From Actinomadura atramentaria DSM 43919 (GTDB lineage: Bacteria; Actinomycetota; Actinomycetes; Streptosporangiales; Streptosporangiaceae), in NCBI RefSeq assembly GCF_000381885.1, contig NZ_KB907216.1, positions 1 through 64,000 of the forward strand: a stretch of DNA of 64,000 nt, read 5' to 3'. Positions 47,308 to 56,744 of this stretch are shown piece after piece. The position numbers and the translations under genes were made by a program. The notes under the pieces are model-generated. The model was not told the DNA's origin. It ran no database searches and saw only the letters and a list, made by a program, of their open reading frames with translations. Positions within the stretch are counted from its first letter, which is position 1, and every line of letters starts with the position of its first letter.

Positions 47308-47603
47308 GCCTCCTCGTCCAGAATCCGCGGAACCCGGAAGCGCTGCTCCTCCGCCGCCGGCGCGCCCGCGAGGGCCTGCCCGGGCGACAGCGACGGGCGC
47401 ACCTCGTCGGGCCGGTACACGTTGGTCAGCGGCAGGGCGTGGGAGGTCGGCGGGATCTCCTCCGCCGCGACCTCCTGCACCCGCGCGACCGCGGAGATGA
47501 TCTGGTCGAGCTGGGCGGCGAGACGCTGCAGTTCGTCCTCGCCGAGCGCCAGCCGGGACAGCCGGGCGAGGTGCGCGACCTCGTCACGGGTGATCGCGGA
47601 CAT
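47304..47603 (-). CDS. gatC: Amidotransferase subunit C
   Basis: 99-residue GatC, which wraps GatA and GatB together: MSAITRDEVAHLARLSRLAL at the N-terminus, an LQRLAAQLDQIISAVARVQEV helix, then the extended tail HALPLTNVYRPDEVRPSL. First gene of gatCAB. ATG 47603 fits the family; two codons further up a TTG is possible. A promoter with TTGAGC/GATACG boxes can be drawn around 47650-47690. Confidence 0.95.
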   Translation of the reverse strand: MSAITRDEVAHLARLSRLALGEDELQRLAAQLDQIISAVARVQEVAAEEIPPTSHALPLTNVYRPDEVRPSLSPGQALAGAPAAEEQRFRVPRILDEEA

Positions 47604-47822
47604 GTGCAAACCGTTTCTGGAAGCGATGGGATTCGCGAGGTCAGAGGCTCGTATCGGCGCTCATGGACCCAATGTGTATCTGCTCAAACGTACACCTACT
47701 TAATTACTCCACGAGCGCTGTCGACCAACCACCCACGGGGTCCCTGAGCGGCGGCTTGTTTCATCCCGGAGGGGAGGGAACCACCCTTCGCGTACGTCTG
47801 CGGACGACGGAAGGAGTTCGCC

Positions 47823-48080
47823 GTGACCATCGGCGGCAGCATCGCATTGATCATCATCGGGGCGATCCTCGCCTACGCGGTCGACTACCAGTTCAGCGGC
47901 ATCGACATCCGGCTGGTCGGCGTCATCCTCATGATCGGCGGCCTGATCGGGCTGGTCGTCGGGATCGTGCGGATCGCGACCGCGCGGCGGCGGGTCGTGG
48001 AGCGCCCGGCCGAGGTGCGGGAGCGGCGGTACTACCAGGACGTCCCCTCGGGCCGCCGCGAGTACCGCGACGACCTCTGA
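47823..48080 (+). CDS. DUF6458-type small membrane protein
   Basis: 85-residue protein with two membrane segments (IGGSIALIIIGAILAYAV, 3-20; LVGVILMIGGLIGLVVGIV, 31-49) and an Arg-rich cytoplasmic tail ending YRDDL. This is the common actinobacterial DUF6458 form, function unknown. GTG 47823 follows GGAAGGAG. It is divergent from gatC and convergent with the GGDEF-EAL gene, 9 bases away. Confidence 0.8.
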   Translation: MTIGGSIALIIIGAILAYAVDYQFSGIDIRLVGVILMIGGLIGLVVGIVRIATARRRVVERPAEVRERRYYQDVPSGRREYRDDL

Positions 48081-48089
48081 CGCGGCGCG

Positions 48090-50186
48090 TCAGGCGGCGG
48101 GTTCGGGGGCCAGTCCGCGCTCGCGGCGGCGGCGCAGCCAGTCCGTCGCCGTCGCGGCGTCCATCGGGCGGCCGAAGTGGTAGCCCTGCGCGGCGTCGCA
48201 GCCGAGTTCGCGCAGCGCGCGGGCGGTCGCGTGGTCCTCGACGCCCTCGGCGACCGAGCGCAGCCCGAGCGTGCGGACCAGCTCCACGATCGAGCGGACG
48301 ATCACCGCGTCGTCGGGCGAGCCGGTGAGCCGCCGCACGAACGAGGCGTCGATCTTGATCTCCTCGACCGGCAGCCGCCGCAGCCGCACCAGCGACGAGT
48401 AGCCGGTGCCGAAGTCGTCGAGGCTGAGCGGGATGCCCAGCTCCGCGAGCGCCCCGACCGTCTCGGACGCGTACGCGGGCTCGTTCATCAGGATGCGCTC
48501 GGTGATCTCCAGTTGCAGCGCGGCGGCGGGCAGGCCGTGGCGGCGCAGGCCCTTCTCGACGGCCTCGGTCAGGCCCGCGTCGAACAGGTCGCGGCCGGAC
48601 GCGTTCACCGCGACCTGGACGGTCAGGTCCTCCCGCCACCACGCGGCGGCCTGCGCGAGCGCCGCCTGGATGACGTGCGCGGTGATCGACCGCATCAGAT
48701 ACGTCTGCTCGGCGACCGACAGGAAGCTCTCCGGGCCGAGCAGCCCCTGCTCGGGGTGCCGCCAGCGCAGCAGCGCCTCCATCCCGACGAGCTGGCCGTC
48801 CCGCAGCGAGACCTTCGGCTGGTAGAACAGCTCCAGCTCGTCCCGGTCGACCGCGCGGCGCAGCTCGCCGAGCATCCGCAGCCGCGCCGGGGAGTTGCGG
48901 TCCTGCTCGGGCGCGTACACCTCCACGCCGCTGCGGTTCTGCTTGGCGTGGTACATCGCGACGTCGGCGCGCTTCAGCAGCGGCTCGAAGTCCTGCGCGT
49001 GGTCGGGGAACAGCGCGATCCCGACGCTCCCGGCGAGGTCGAACATCATGCCCTCCAGCCGGACGGGCTCGCCGAGCGCCGCCCGCAGCCGCGCCGCGAC
49101 CTCGCGGGCCGCCGCCTCGTCGCGGACGGACGGCAGCAGTACCGCGAACTCGTCCCCGCCGAGCCGCGCGACGAGGTCGCCGGGGCGGACGCTGTGGGTG
49201 AGGCGGTCCGCGACGAGCTGGAGCAGCCGGTCCCCCGTCGCGTGCCCGAGCGTGTCGTTGACCTCCTTGAAACGATCCAGGTCCAGCAGGAACAGCCCGG
49301 CGCGGCCCTCCGCCTCGGCCCGCCGCAGCACGCCGCGCCGGTCGCGGCGGCGGTCGGCGGCGCGGGCGCGGGCCAGCGCCTCCTCGGTGCGCAGCGTGAG
49401 GAGCTTGCGGTTGGGCAGGCCGGTCAGCACGTCGTGCAGCGCCTGGTGCTCGCGCCGGACGGACGCGGACGCATTCAGGTACACGGCGGTGAACGGCAGC
49501 ACGATCAGCGGCAGGAACGCCGCCGACCGGTCCATCGCCGCGACGACGAGCGGCGCGAGGCCGAGCAGCGCGAGGTGGACGAGCACCTGGTACCCGAGGT
49601 CGCCGCGCAGCGCCCGCAGGAACGGCGCGCGCTCGTGCAGCGCGACGGCCGCCGCGACCAGCGCGTCGTTGCACACGAAGTAGACGGCGCCCGCGAGCGC
49701 GATGGCGAGCAGGTCCGCGCCGCCGGGCACCCACGTGTCGGTGGGCGTGCTCCGCGTCCCGAACGCCAGCAGCAGGAGCTGGGCGGCGCTGAGGCTGAGC
49801 GTGTACTGGGCGACGTTGAACGCGATCCGGTGCGGGGCGCTCCGCCGGAACACGCCGCACGCGACGAGCGCGACGGCGCGCAGCACGATCGCGGCGGGCA
49901 GCCCCGCGTACAGCAGCGCCGCGAACGAGAACGTCGTCGCGGTGCTCGCGCTGCTGTTCTCCGTCAGGCCCGGGGTGATGATGGGCCGCAGCTCCCCGAG
50001 CACGATGAGGCAGCCGAGCAGCCAGAACGCCGGGCTCGTCGCGAGCGCGTGGCACTGGTCGGCGGCGAGCCCGGCGAACGCGGCGGCGGCCGCGAGGGCG
50101 CCGAGCGCGATGACGGCCGCGAAGTAGGTCCACAGCGGTGAGCCCCGGCGCGGGGGCGTGTTCCGCGTGTTGTTCGGGTCCTTCAT
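48090..50186 (-). CDS. Membrane GGDEF-EAL cyclic-di-GMP protein
   Basis: About 698 residues. N-terminal membrane sensor with roughly seven segments (to about 250), a GGDEF domain with intact LGGDEFAVLL (near 342) and an RxxD inhibitory site (RPGD, five residues before), and an EAL domain with every catalytic motif: GMEALLRWR, VNASG, LEITER, LDDFGTGYSSL, EEIKIDASFV, SVAEGVED. It can therefore be a bifunctional or GTP-activated phosphodiesterase. ATG 50186 is chosen (GAG nine bases before); ATG 50192 is equally possible. Differs from the 40-43 kb protein in having no PAS domain and in keeping the I-site. Confidence 0.94.
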   Translation of the reverse strand: MKDPNNTRNTPPRRGSPLWTYFAAVIALGALAAAAAFAGLAADQCHALATSPAFWLLGCLIVLGELRPIITPGLTENSSASTATTFSFAALLYAGLPAAIVLRAVALVACGVFRRSAPHRIAFNVAQYTLSLSAAQLLLLAFGTRSTPTDTWVPGGADLLAIALAGAVYFVCNDALVAAAVALHERAPFLRALRGDLGYQVLVHLALLGLAPLVVAAMDRSAAFLPLIVLPFTAVYLNASASVRREHQALHDVLTGLPNRKLLTLRTEEALARARAADRRRDRRGVLRRAEAEGRAGLFLLDLDRFKEVNDTLGHATGDRLLQLVADRLTHSVRPGDLVARLGGDEFAVLLPSVRDEAAAREVAARLRAALGEPVRLEGMMFDLAGSVGIALFPDHAQDFEPLLKRADVAMYHAKQNRSGVEVYAPEQDRNSPARLRMLGELRRAVDRDELELFYQPKVSLRDGQLVGMEALLRWRHPEQGLLGPESFLSVAEQTYLMRSITAHVIQAALAQAAAWWREDLTVQVAVNASGRDLFDAGLTEAVEKGLRRHGLPAAALQLEITERILMNEPAYASETVGALAELGIPLSLDDFGTGYSSLVRLRRLPVEEIKIDASFVRRLTGSPDDAVIVRSIVELVRTLGLRSVAEGVEDHATARALRELGCDAAQGYHFGRPMDAATATDWLRRRRERGLAPEPAA

Positions 50187-50366
50187 CACCATCTCGGGGG
50201 GTTCGGGGACCTTGTGATGACTCGGAGAGTACGACCTACGACCAACTTCGCGAAACCAATTGCGCACGTTCCGTTATGCCGCACCCCTGGGGCGTTCCGC
50301 AGAAAAGTTCCTCAGCGGTACGCTTAGGTAACTTTACGCTGGTCGGCCCCGGTTGACCGCGATCTG

Positions 50367-52547
50367 TCACTCTTCCGCGCGGATCGTGACCTTCGTGGCC
50401 GCATCCGGCCCATCATCGAGAAGGACACGGAACCCGGCCTCGTCGAGGACCGGCACGCCGAGCTTCACGGCCTTCTCGTACTTCGAGCCGGGACTGTCCC
50501 CGACGACGACGAAGCCGGTCTTCTTCGACACCGAGCCGCTGACCTTGCCGCCGAGGTTCTGCACCGCCTCCGTCGCCGAGTCGCGGCTGAACTCCTCCAG
50601 CGACCCGGTGATGACGACGCTGACGCCCGCCAGCGGGCGCGGCCCCGCCGCGTCCTCGTCGGCCATCCGCACGCCGGCCTCGGCCCACTTGCGGACGATC
50701 TCCCGGTGCCAGTCCACCTCGAACCACTGCTTGACGGACGCCGCGATCGTCGGCCCGACGCCCTCGACCGTCGCCAGCTCCTCCTCGGTCGCCGCGCGGA
50801 TCGCGTCCATCGACCGCAGCTCGCGGGCGATGTCCTGCGCGGCCGACGGGCCCACGTGCCGGATCGACAGGGCGACCAGCACCCGCCACAGCGGCTGCCG
50901 CTTCGCCTTCTCCAGCTCCTCGAACAGCTTCTCGACGGTCTTCTTCGGCTCGCCCTCCTTGTTGGCGAAGAACGTGACGACCTTCTGCTCGCCGGTCTTC
51001 TCGTCGATCCGGGGCAGGCCCGTGCGCTGGTCGCGCACCAGCGACCGGATCGGCAGCAGTTCCTCGACCGTCAGATGGAACAGGTCGCCCTCATTGCGGA
51101 CCGGCGGATTGCTCGGCTCCAGCGGCTGCGTCAGCGCGGTCGCCGCGACGTAGCCCAGCGCCTCGATGTCCAGCGCGTTGCGGCTCGCGACGAAGAACAG
51201 CCGCTCCCGGAGCTGCGCCGGGCAGAACTGCGCGTTCGGGCAGCGGATGTCGACGTCGCCCTCTTTCTGGTAGGCCAGCGTCGTCCCGCACTCGGGGCAC
51301 TTGTCCGGCATCACGAACGGGCGCTCGGACCCGTCGCGCAGATCCGTCACGGGCGCGACGATCTCGGGGATCACGTCGCCCGCCTTGCGCAGCACGACCG
51401 TGTCGCCGATCAGGACGCCCTTGCGCTCGACCTCGCTCGCGTTGTGGAGCGTCGCGTAGGCGACCACCGACCCGGCGACCACGGTCGGCTCCATGACCCC
51501 GTACGGCGTGACCCGCCCGGTACGCCCCACGCCGACCTTGATGTCCAGGAGCTTGGTGTTGACCTCCTGCGGCGGGTACTTCCAGGCGATGGCCCAGCGC
51601 GGCGCGCGCGAGGTGGAACCGAGCCGCCGCTGTAGCGGGAACTGGTCGACCTTCACGACCACGCCGTCGATCTCGTAGGCGGGCTCGTCGCGGTGGTCGC
51701 CGTAATAGCCGATGTACTCGCGGACGGCGTCGAGGTCGGGCAGGACGCGGTACCGGTCGCTCACCGGCAGGCCCCAGCCGCGCATCATCTCGTACGCGCC
51801 GGACTGGCTCTCCGGCCGCGCGCCGCCCTCCCACCGGCCGAACCCGTGGACGAGCATCGACAGCGGCCGCTGCGCCGACACCCGCGGGTCCTTCTGCCGC
51901 AGCGACCCCGCCGCCGCGTTGCGCGGGTTCGCGAACGGCGCCAGCCCCGCCTCCGCCTGCAGCTCGTTGACCTTCCGGAACCCCTCGACGGGCAGGAACA
52001 CCTCGCCGCGGACCTCCAGCACCGACGGCCAGCCCTCGCCCGTCAGCCGGTCGGGGACGGCGTCGATCGTGCGGACGTTGTTGGTGACGTCCTCGCCGGT
52101 GCGGCCGTCGCCGCGCGTCACCGCGCGCGTCAGCCGCCCGTCCTCGTACACCAGCGCGATGGCCAGCCCGTCGATCTTCAGTTCGCACAGGTAGGCGGCG
52201 ACCTCGCCGACCTCCTTGAGGACGCGCTCGTCCCACGCCAGCAGCTCGTCGGCGTTGCGCGCGTTGTCCAGGCTCTGCATCCGCTCCAGGTGCGCCACCG
52301 TCGCGAACTCGGTGACGATCGGCGCGCCGACCCGCTGCGTCGGGGAGTCGGGCGTGACGAGCCCGGGGTGCTCGGCCTCCAGCGCCTGGATCTCGCGCAT
52401 GAAGTCGTCGTACTCGGCGTCGCTCAGCGTGGGCCGGTCGAGGACGTAGTAGCGGTAGTTGGCCTCGTCGATCCGCTCGGCCAGCTCGGCGTGCCGCCGC
52501 GCGGCCGACGCCGGGACTCCCGTGGGAACACCGTCGCTCAAGGTCAT
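50367..52547 (-). CDS. ligA: NAD-dependent DNA ligase
   Basis: 726-residue LigA. The adenylated Lys is in CELKIDGLAIAL (Lys124); NAD-binding Ia domain, OB fold (VGRTGRVTPYGVMEP), the four-Cys Zn finger (CPECGTTLA...CPNAQFCPAQL), HhH domain and a C-terminal BRCT domain (LAGVSVVITGSLEEFSR) are in the normal order. An internal acidic/Lys loop (EKTGEQKVVTFFANKEGEPKK, taken in part) is an actinomycete feature. ATG 52547 (MTLSDG) is preferred over an in-frame ATG at 52604. Confidence 0.97.
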   Translation of the reverse strand: MTLSDGVPTGVPASAARRHAELAERIDEANYRYYVLDRPTLSDAEYDDFMREIQALEAEHPGLVTPDSPTQRVGAPIVTEFATVAHLERMQSLDNARNADELLAWDERVLKEVGEVAAYLCELKIDGLAIALVYEDGRLTRAVTRGDGRTGEDVTNNVRTIDAVPDRLTGEGWPSVLEVRGEVFLPVEGFRKVNELQAEAGLAPFANPRNAAAGSLRQKDPRVSAQRPLSMLVHGFGRWEGGARPESQSGAYEMMRGWGLPVSDRYRVLPDLDAVREYIGYYGDHRDEPAYEIDGVVVKVDQFPLQRRLGSTSRAPRWAIAWKYPPQEVNTKLLDIKVGVGRTGRVTPYGVMEPTVVAGSVVAYATLHNASEVERKGVLIGDTVVLRKAGDVIPEIVAPVTDLRDGSERPFVMPDKCPECGTTLAYQKEGDVDIRCPNAQFCPAQLRERLFFVASRNALDIEALGYVAATALTQPLEPSNPPVRNEGDLFHLTVEELLPIRSLVRDQRTGLPRIDEKTGEQKVVTFFANKEGEPKKTVEKLFEELEKAKRQPLWRVLVALSIRHVGPSAAQDIARELRSMDAIRAATEEELATVEGVGPTIAASVKQWFEVDWHREIVRKWAEAGVRMADEDAAGPRPLAGVSVVITGSLEEFSRDSATEAVQNLGGKVSGSVSKKTGFVVVGDSPGSKYEKAVKLGVPVLDEAGFRVLLDDGPDAATKVTIRAEE

Positions 52548-52631
52548 GCCCCTATTGTGGCCGGTGGCAGTGACATTCCCACCCCGCCGGGCCGGGCCCG
52601 GCACCGGAATCGCGCGAACGCGTCCCGCCGG

Positions 52632-53636
52632 TCAGTCGGCGGCCTCGAACAGCATCCGGGCGGTGTCGCGGCAGCGCTTCAGCGCGTCCCGGACGTACCG
52701 GGGCGACGCGCCCGCGAGCCCGCACGCGGGAGTGACCACGACCTGTTCGGCGAGCCGCGCGGGCGGGAACCCGAGCCGCCGCCACAGCTCCCGGACGGGC
52801 CGCGCGGTCGCCGCGAGCGGCGGCAGCGCCGCGTCGGTCGCGGGCACCGCGCCGAGGAACAGGCCCACGCCCGCGTCGATGGCCTCCCCCACCGGGTCGT
52901 CGTCGCGTTCGGGGACGAGCGAGAGGTCCACCGAGATCGCGCCGAACCCCGCGCCGCGCAGCAGCGCGAACGGGACGTCGCGCGCGCAGCAGTGCGCGAC
53001 GCCGAAGACGTCGCCCGCGCGCTCCAGCAGCCGCCGCAGCGTCTCCTGCGCGACCGGGGCCTCCACCGGGCGCAGCCGCGTCAGACCGCTCGCGGTCGGG
53101 ACGGACCCGGCGAGGACGGCGGGCAGGCCGGGCTCGTCCACCTGCAGCAGGACCGTCGCGCGCGGCAGGCGCCGCCGGACCTCGGCGACGTGCCCCGCGA
53201 CGCCCTCGGCCAGCGACTCGGCCAGGTCCCGGACCGCGCCGGGGTCGCGCAGCGTCCGCTGGCCGTTGCGCAGCTCGATCGCAGCCGCCAGCGTCCACGG
53301 GCCGCACACCTGGACCTTGAACGGGCCGTCGTGCCCGCCCGCCAGCTCCTCCAGCACGTCCAGGTCGCGGGCGAGGTGGTCGAGCGCGCGGCGCGTGTCG
53401 CGGCCCGGCCGGTCCGCGAACCGCCACCCGGACGGCTCGACGCGGACCGGCAGGTCCACCAGCAGTCCGGCGGTGCGGCCGACCAGGTCCGCGCCGACGC
53501 CGCGCGCCGGGAGCTCGGGCAGGTGCGGGAGTTCGGGGCACTCGCCGAGGACGACGCGCAGCGCCTCGGCGACGTCGGTGCCGGGGTAGGAGCCGACGCC
53601 GGTCGCGGTGCCGGGAGTCCACGGGAAGCTGGCCAC
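52632..53636 (-). CDS. MetE C-terminal-like (cobalamin-independent methionine synthase family) protein
   Basis: 334-residue protein with the UROD/MetE beta-barrel pattern: GVGSYPGTDVAEALRVV start, KVQVCGPWTLAAAIEL, VLLQVDEPGLPAVL and VAHCCARDVPF, VTPACGLAG. The His and Cys of HCCARD and the Cys of TPACGL are in the places of Zn ligands of MetE, but the protein lacks the N-terminal half of MetE and so is unlikely to use folate by the usual way. Such short MetE-like proteins follow ligA in many actinomycetes; some use other methyl donors. TAGTAT (53644-53649) lies 7 bases before GTG 53636: leaderless. Confidence 0.85.
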   Translation of the reverse strand: MASFPWTPGTATGVGSYPGTDVAEALRVVLGECPELPHLPELPARGVGADLVGRTAGLLVDLPVRVEPSGWRFADRPGRDTRRALDHLARDLDVLEELAGGHDGPFKVQVCGPWTLAAAIELRNGQRTLRDPGAVRDLAESLAEGVAGHVAEVRRRLPRATVLLQVDEPGLPAVLAGSVPTASGLTRLRPVEAPVAQETLRRLLERAGDVFGVAHCCARDVPFALLRGAGFGAISVDLSLVPERDDDPVGEAIDAGVGLFLGAVPATDAALPPLAATARPVRELWRRLGFPPARLAEQVVVTPACGLAGASPRYVRDALKRCRDTARMLFEAAD

Positions 53637-53666
53637 GCGCTGGATACTAACGGGGCCGGACGGTGC

Positions 53667-54485
53667 TCAGAGCAGCCCGGCGAACGCGTCCAGATGCCGC
53701 GCGGTCTCGTCCGCCGGTGCCGTGGGCAGGCCGAACAGCACCTCGTCGACGCCCGCCGCCGCCAGCTCGTCCACCGCCTCGCGGCGCGGCGGGACGCCGA
53801 ACACCGTCACCGGGACGCGGCGGCCCGCCCGGTCGCGCAGCTCGGCGATCCGCGCGGCGAGGTCGGCGGTGTTGCGGCCGTAGATCGGCATCCAGCCGTC
53901 GCCGAACTCCACGACGCGGTCGAACGTCGTCGGGCCCGCGCCGCCCACCAGGATCGGCGGGTGCGGGTCCTGGACGGGCTTGGGGTAGGAGAAGACCGGG
54001 TCGAAGTCGACGAACTCGCCGTGGAACTCGGCCTCGTCGCGCGTCCACAGCTCCTTCACCGCCAGGACGCGCTCGCGCAGCAGCCGCATCCGCGTGGCCG
54101 GGTCCGTGCCGTGGTTGCGCATCTCCTCGCGGTTCCAGCCCGCGCCGATCCCGAGGACCGCCCGGCCGCCCGAGACGACGTCCAGCGACGCGACCTCCTT
54201 GGCGAGCACGATCGGGTCGCGCTGGACGACCAGCGCGATGCCGGTCGCGACGCGCAGCCGCTCGGTCGCGGTCGCCGCCGCCGTCAGCACGACGAACGGG
54301 TCGAGCGTCCGGTAGTAGACGCGCGGCAGCTCGTCGCCGCCCGGCCACGGCGACTCGCGCTTCACCGGGATGTGCGTGTGCTCCGCGACGAACAGCGAGC
54401 CGAACCCACGCTCCTCCAGCGCCGCGCCGAGCGCGGCCGGGCCGATCCCCTCGTCGGTCACGAACGTGGACACACCGAACCGCAT
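53667..54485 (-). CDS. LLM-class (F420-type) oxidoreductase
   Basis: 272-residue luciferase-like TIM-barrel protein: EERGFGSLFVAEHTHIP, LDPFVVLTAAATATERLRVATG, LAKEVASLDVVSGGRAVLGIGAGWN, HPPILVGGAGPTTFDRVVEFGDGWMP. These are the marks of the F420-dependent LLM subfamily (the TIGR03619-type), so it may reduce or oxidise a small molecule with F420; cofC in this window shows that F420 is made. GAAGGAGAACCCGC precedes the ATG. Substrate unknown. Confidence 0.9.
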   Translation of the reverse strand: MRFGVSTFVTDEGIGPAALGAALEERGFGSLFVAEHTHIPVKRESPWPGGDELPRVYYRTLDPFVVLTAAATATERLRVATGIALVVQRDPIVLAKEVASLDVVSGGRAVLGIGAGWNREEMRNHGTDPATRMRLLRERVLAVKELWTRDEAEFHGEFVDFDPVFSYPKPVQDPHPPILVGGAGPTTFDRVVEFGDGWMPIYGRNTADLAARIAELRDRAGRRVPVTVFGVPPRREAVDELAAAGVDEVLFGLPTAPADETARHLDAFAGLL

Positions 54486-54533
54486 GCGGGTTCTCCTTCA
54501 CCTGGTGGGGGCTCGCGCCGCGGGGGCGCGGGG

Positions 54534-55613
54534 TCAGGACGCGCGGACCCGGGTCGCGGCGGCGATCGTCGCGGACCCGAGCACCCGGTCGCCGTCGTAC
54601 AGGACGGCGGTCTGGCCGGGCGCGACGCCGCGCGCCGGGGCGGCCAGCAGCAGCCGGAGCCCGTCCGGGCCCGGCTCGACCGTGCAGCCGTGGACCTCGC
54701 CGTGCGCGCGGAGTTGCACCGCGCAGCCGAACGGGCCGGCGGGCGCGTCCGCGAGCCACACCGGCGCGCCGGTGGTGATCTCGGTGACGTCCAGAGCCTC
54801 GCGCGGCCCGACCGTGACCGTGTTCGAGACCGGCGAAATCTCCAGCACGTACCGGGGCCGTCCGTCGGCGGCGGGCGTCCCGATCCGCAGGCCGCGCCGC
54901 TGCCCGATCGTGTACGCGTACGCGCCGTCGTGCTCGCCGACCGTCCGCCCGTCGGTGTCGACGATCGGGCCGGGGGCCGCGCCGAGCCGTTCGGCGAGGA
55001 ACCCGCGGGTGTCCCCGTCCGCGATGAAGCAGATGTCGTGGCTGTCGGGCTTGGCGGCGACCCGCAGCCCGCGCCGCTCGGCCTCGGCGCGGATGTCGGC
55101 CTTGGTCGTGTCGCCCAGCGGGAACAGCGCGTGCGCCAATTGCTCGGACGTGCAGACCCCGAGGACGTACGACTGGTCCTTGGCCGAGTCCACCGCGCGG
55201 CGCAGGACGGTGCCGTCCAGCCGCGCGTAGTGGCCGGTGCAGACCGCGTCGAACCCGAGCGCGCGCGCCCGGTCGAGCAGCGCCGCGAACTTGATCTTCT
55301 CGTTGCAGCGCAGGCACGGGTTCGGGGTGCGGCCCGCCGCGTACTCGCTGACGAAGTCCTCGACGACGTCCTCGTGGAAGCGCTCGGCGAGGTCCCACAC
55401 GTAGAACGGGATGCCGATGACGTCGGCGGCGCGGCGCGCGTCGCGGGCGTCCTCCAGCGTGCAGCAGCCGCGCGCGCCGGACCGGTAGGACTGGGGATTG
55501 CTGGACAGGGCCATGTGGACGCCGGTGACGTCGTGCCCCGCCTCGGCGGCGCGGGCGGCGGCCACCGCGGAGTCGACGCCGCCGGACATGGCGGCCAGTA
55601 CGCGCAGAGTCAT
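54534..55613 (-). CDS. mnmA: tRNA-specific 2-thiouridylase
   Basis: 359-residue MnmA, which puts the s2 on U34 of Glu, Gln and Lys tRNAs. PP-loop AAMSGGVDSA (8-17), catalytic Cys residues in RTPNPCLRCNE and SHDICFIADGD, and C-terminal PUA-like barrels ending VLGSATIAAATRV. GGGGGAG precedes ATG 55613. Sulfur is supplied through a cysteine desulfurase; one is encoded at 57697-58875. Confidence 0.97.
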   Translation of the reverse strand: MTLRVLAAMSGGVDSAVAAARAAEAGHDVTGVHMALSSNPQSYRSGARGCCTLEDARDARRAADVIGIPFYVWDLAERFHEDVVEDFVSEYAAGRTPNPCLRCNEKIKFAALLDRARALGFDAVCTGHYARLDGTVLRRAVDSAKDQSYVLGVCTSEQLAHALFPLGDTTKADIRAEAERRGLRVAAKPDSHDICFIADGDTRGFLAERLGAAPGPIVDTDGRTVGEHDGAYAYTIGQRRGLRIGTPAADGRPRYVLEISPVSNTVTVGPREALDVTEITTGAPVWLADAPAGPFGCAVQLRAHGEVHGCTVEPGPDGLRLLLAAPARGVAPGQTAVLYDGDRVLGSATIAAATRVRAS

Positions 55614-55682
55614 GACTCCCCCAGGGTAAGGTCCGCCGCGCACCTCGGCGCCACCCGTTATCCGCGTACGATGTGACGCGCC

Positions 55683-56744
55683 ATGGGAATCTTTCGCCGC
55701 CCCCGCGACATGTCCGCCGCCACGCCCGCCGCGATCGGCGAGTTCTGGGAGTGGTGGGCGCAGGCCCGCCCCTCGATCGAGGCCGCCCTGGAGGCGCAGC
55801 CCGGCGACGACGACGCCGACGGCCTGCCGACCGAGCTGGTCGAGGAGCTGTCGCACCGCGTCGGCAAGATCCACCCGGACCTGCAGTGGGAGATCGGCGG
55901 CTCGGACGGGCGCGGCCCGGCGCTGACCGTCACCGGCGGCGGCGACCCGGCGCTGCGCGGCGTGGCCGAGCGCTGGCACCGGGCGGTGCCCCGGTCGGCG
56001 GGCGCGCACTGGCGGTACTACCCGGCCCGCCAGCCCGACCCGGAGATGCTGACGCAGAACCTGGTCCTCGGCGACCACGAGTTCGATCTCGAGTACGCCC
56101 GGTTCGGCATGCGCGCCGACCAGGGCCGCGCCCGCGTGGACATCACCGCCTACCACCCCGACTTCCTGTTCGTCGCGGAAGAGCAGCGGCTGCAGGTCGC
56201 GCGGCACCTGCTGGACTGGGCGCTCGGCGAGGACGACGCGGCGCGCTGGGTCGGCCGCGTCACGACCGCCGAAGAGGCCCCGATCGACTCGCTGCCGCCG
56301 TCGATGCTCGCGGTGGTGGTCGAGCAGGTCGCCGAGCCGTTCGCCGCCCCCGAGTGGCTGACCGGCGAGGGGCGGACGCCGCGCGGGCACCCGTCCCGCG
56401 TCATGGTGCGCTTCCCGCTGCACCGGCAGGACCACCCGCTGTGCGACCTGCACGTCAGCGTCGCGGTCCCCTACCGGCACGCCAACCCCGACCGGCTCCC
56501 GGTGGACCCGTCGGCGGGGGCGCTGCGCAAGTTCGAGCGGCGGCTGACGGCGCTGGGCGACCGGGCGGTGCTGGCGGCCGTGGAGACGGGCGACGGGCTG
56601 CGGGTGTTCCACCTCTACGCGGACCCGGCGTCGTCGGTGCTGGCCGACCTCGACCAGCTCGCGGCGGGTTGGAGCGAGGGCAAGGCCAAGGTCTCGGCCG
56701 CGTCGGACCCGTCGTGGAGCGCGCTCGCGCCCTACCGGCCCTGA
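55683..56744 (+). CDS. Hypothetical protein, possibly DUF695/TY-Chap-like
   Basis: 353-residue soluble protein with no signal or membrane segment: helical N-terminus (EFWEWWAQARPSIEAALEAQ), LSHRVGKIHPDLQWEIGG, then a mixed alpha/beta region ending in LRVFHLYADPASSVLADLDQ. The first 150 residues recall the DUF695-like proteins (HPDLQWEIG, VDITAYHPDF), but I cannot be sure. ATG 55683 has TACGAT nine bases upstream. Convergent with the DUF1206 gene, with which its end overlaps by 13 bases. Confidence 0.6.
   Translation: MGIFRRPRDMSAATPAAIGEFWEWWAQARPSIEAALEAQPGDDDADGLPTELVEELSHRVGKIHPDLQWEIGGSDGRGPALTVTGGGDPALRGVAERWHRAVPRSAGAHWRYYPARQPDPEMLTQNLVLGDHEFDLEYARFGMRADQGRARVDITAYHPDFLFVAEEQRLQVARHLLDWALGEDDAARWVGRVTTAEEAPIDSLPPSMLAVVVEQVAEPFAAPEWLTGEGRTPRGHPSRVMVRFPLHRQDHPLCDLHVSVAVPYRHANPDRLPVDPSAGALRKFERRLTALGDRAVLAAVETGDGLRVFHLYADPASSVLADLDQLAAGWSEGKAKVSAASDPSWSALAPYRP

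Noticed and set aside
49702..50127. Plus-strand ORFs opposite the second GGDEF-EAL gene
   Set aside because: They are antisense to membrane segments of a protein with complete GGDEF and EAL motifs and show no family of their own.
51693..55676. 1327-codon plus-strand ORF over ligA, MetE-like, LLM and mnmA genes
   Set aside because: Antisense shadow in very high-GC DNA; Arg/Ala/Val-rich with no domain, whereas the minus strand has four well-conserved genes.
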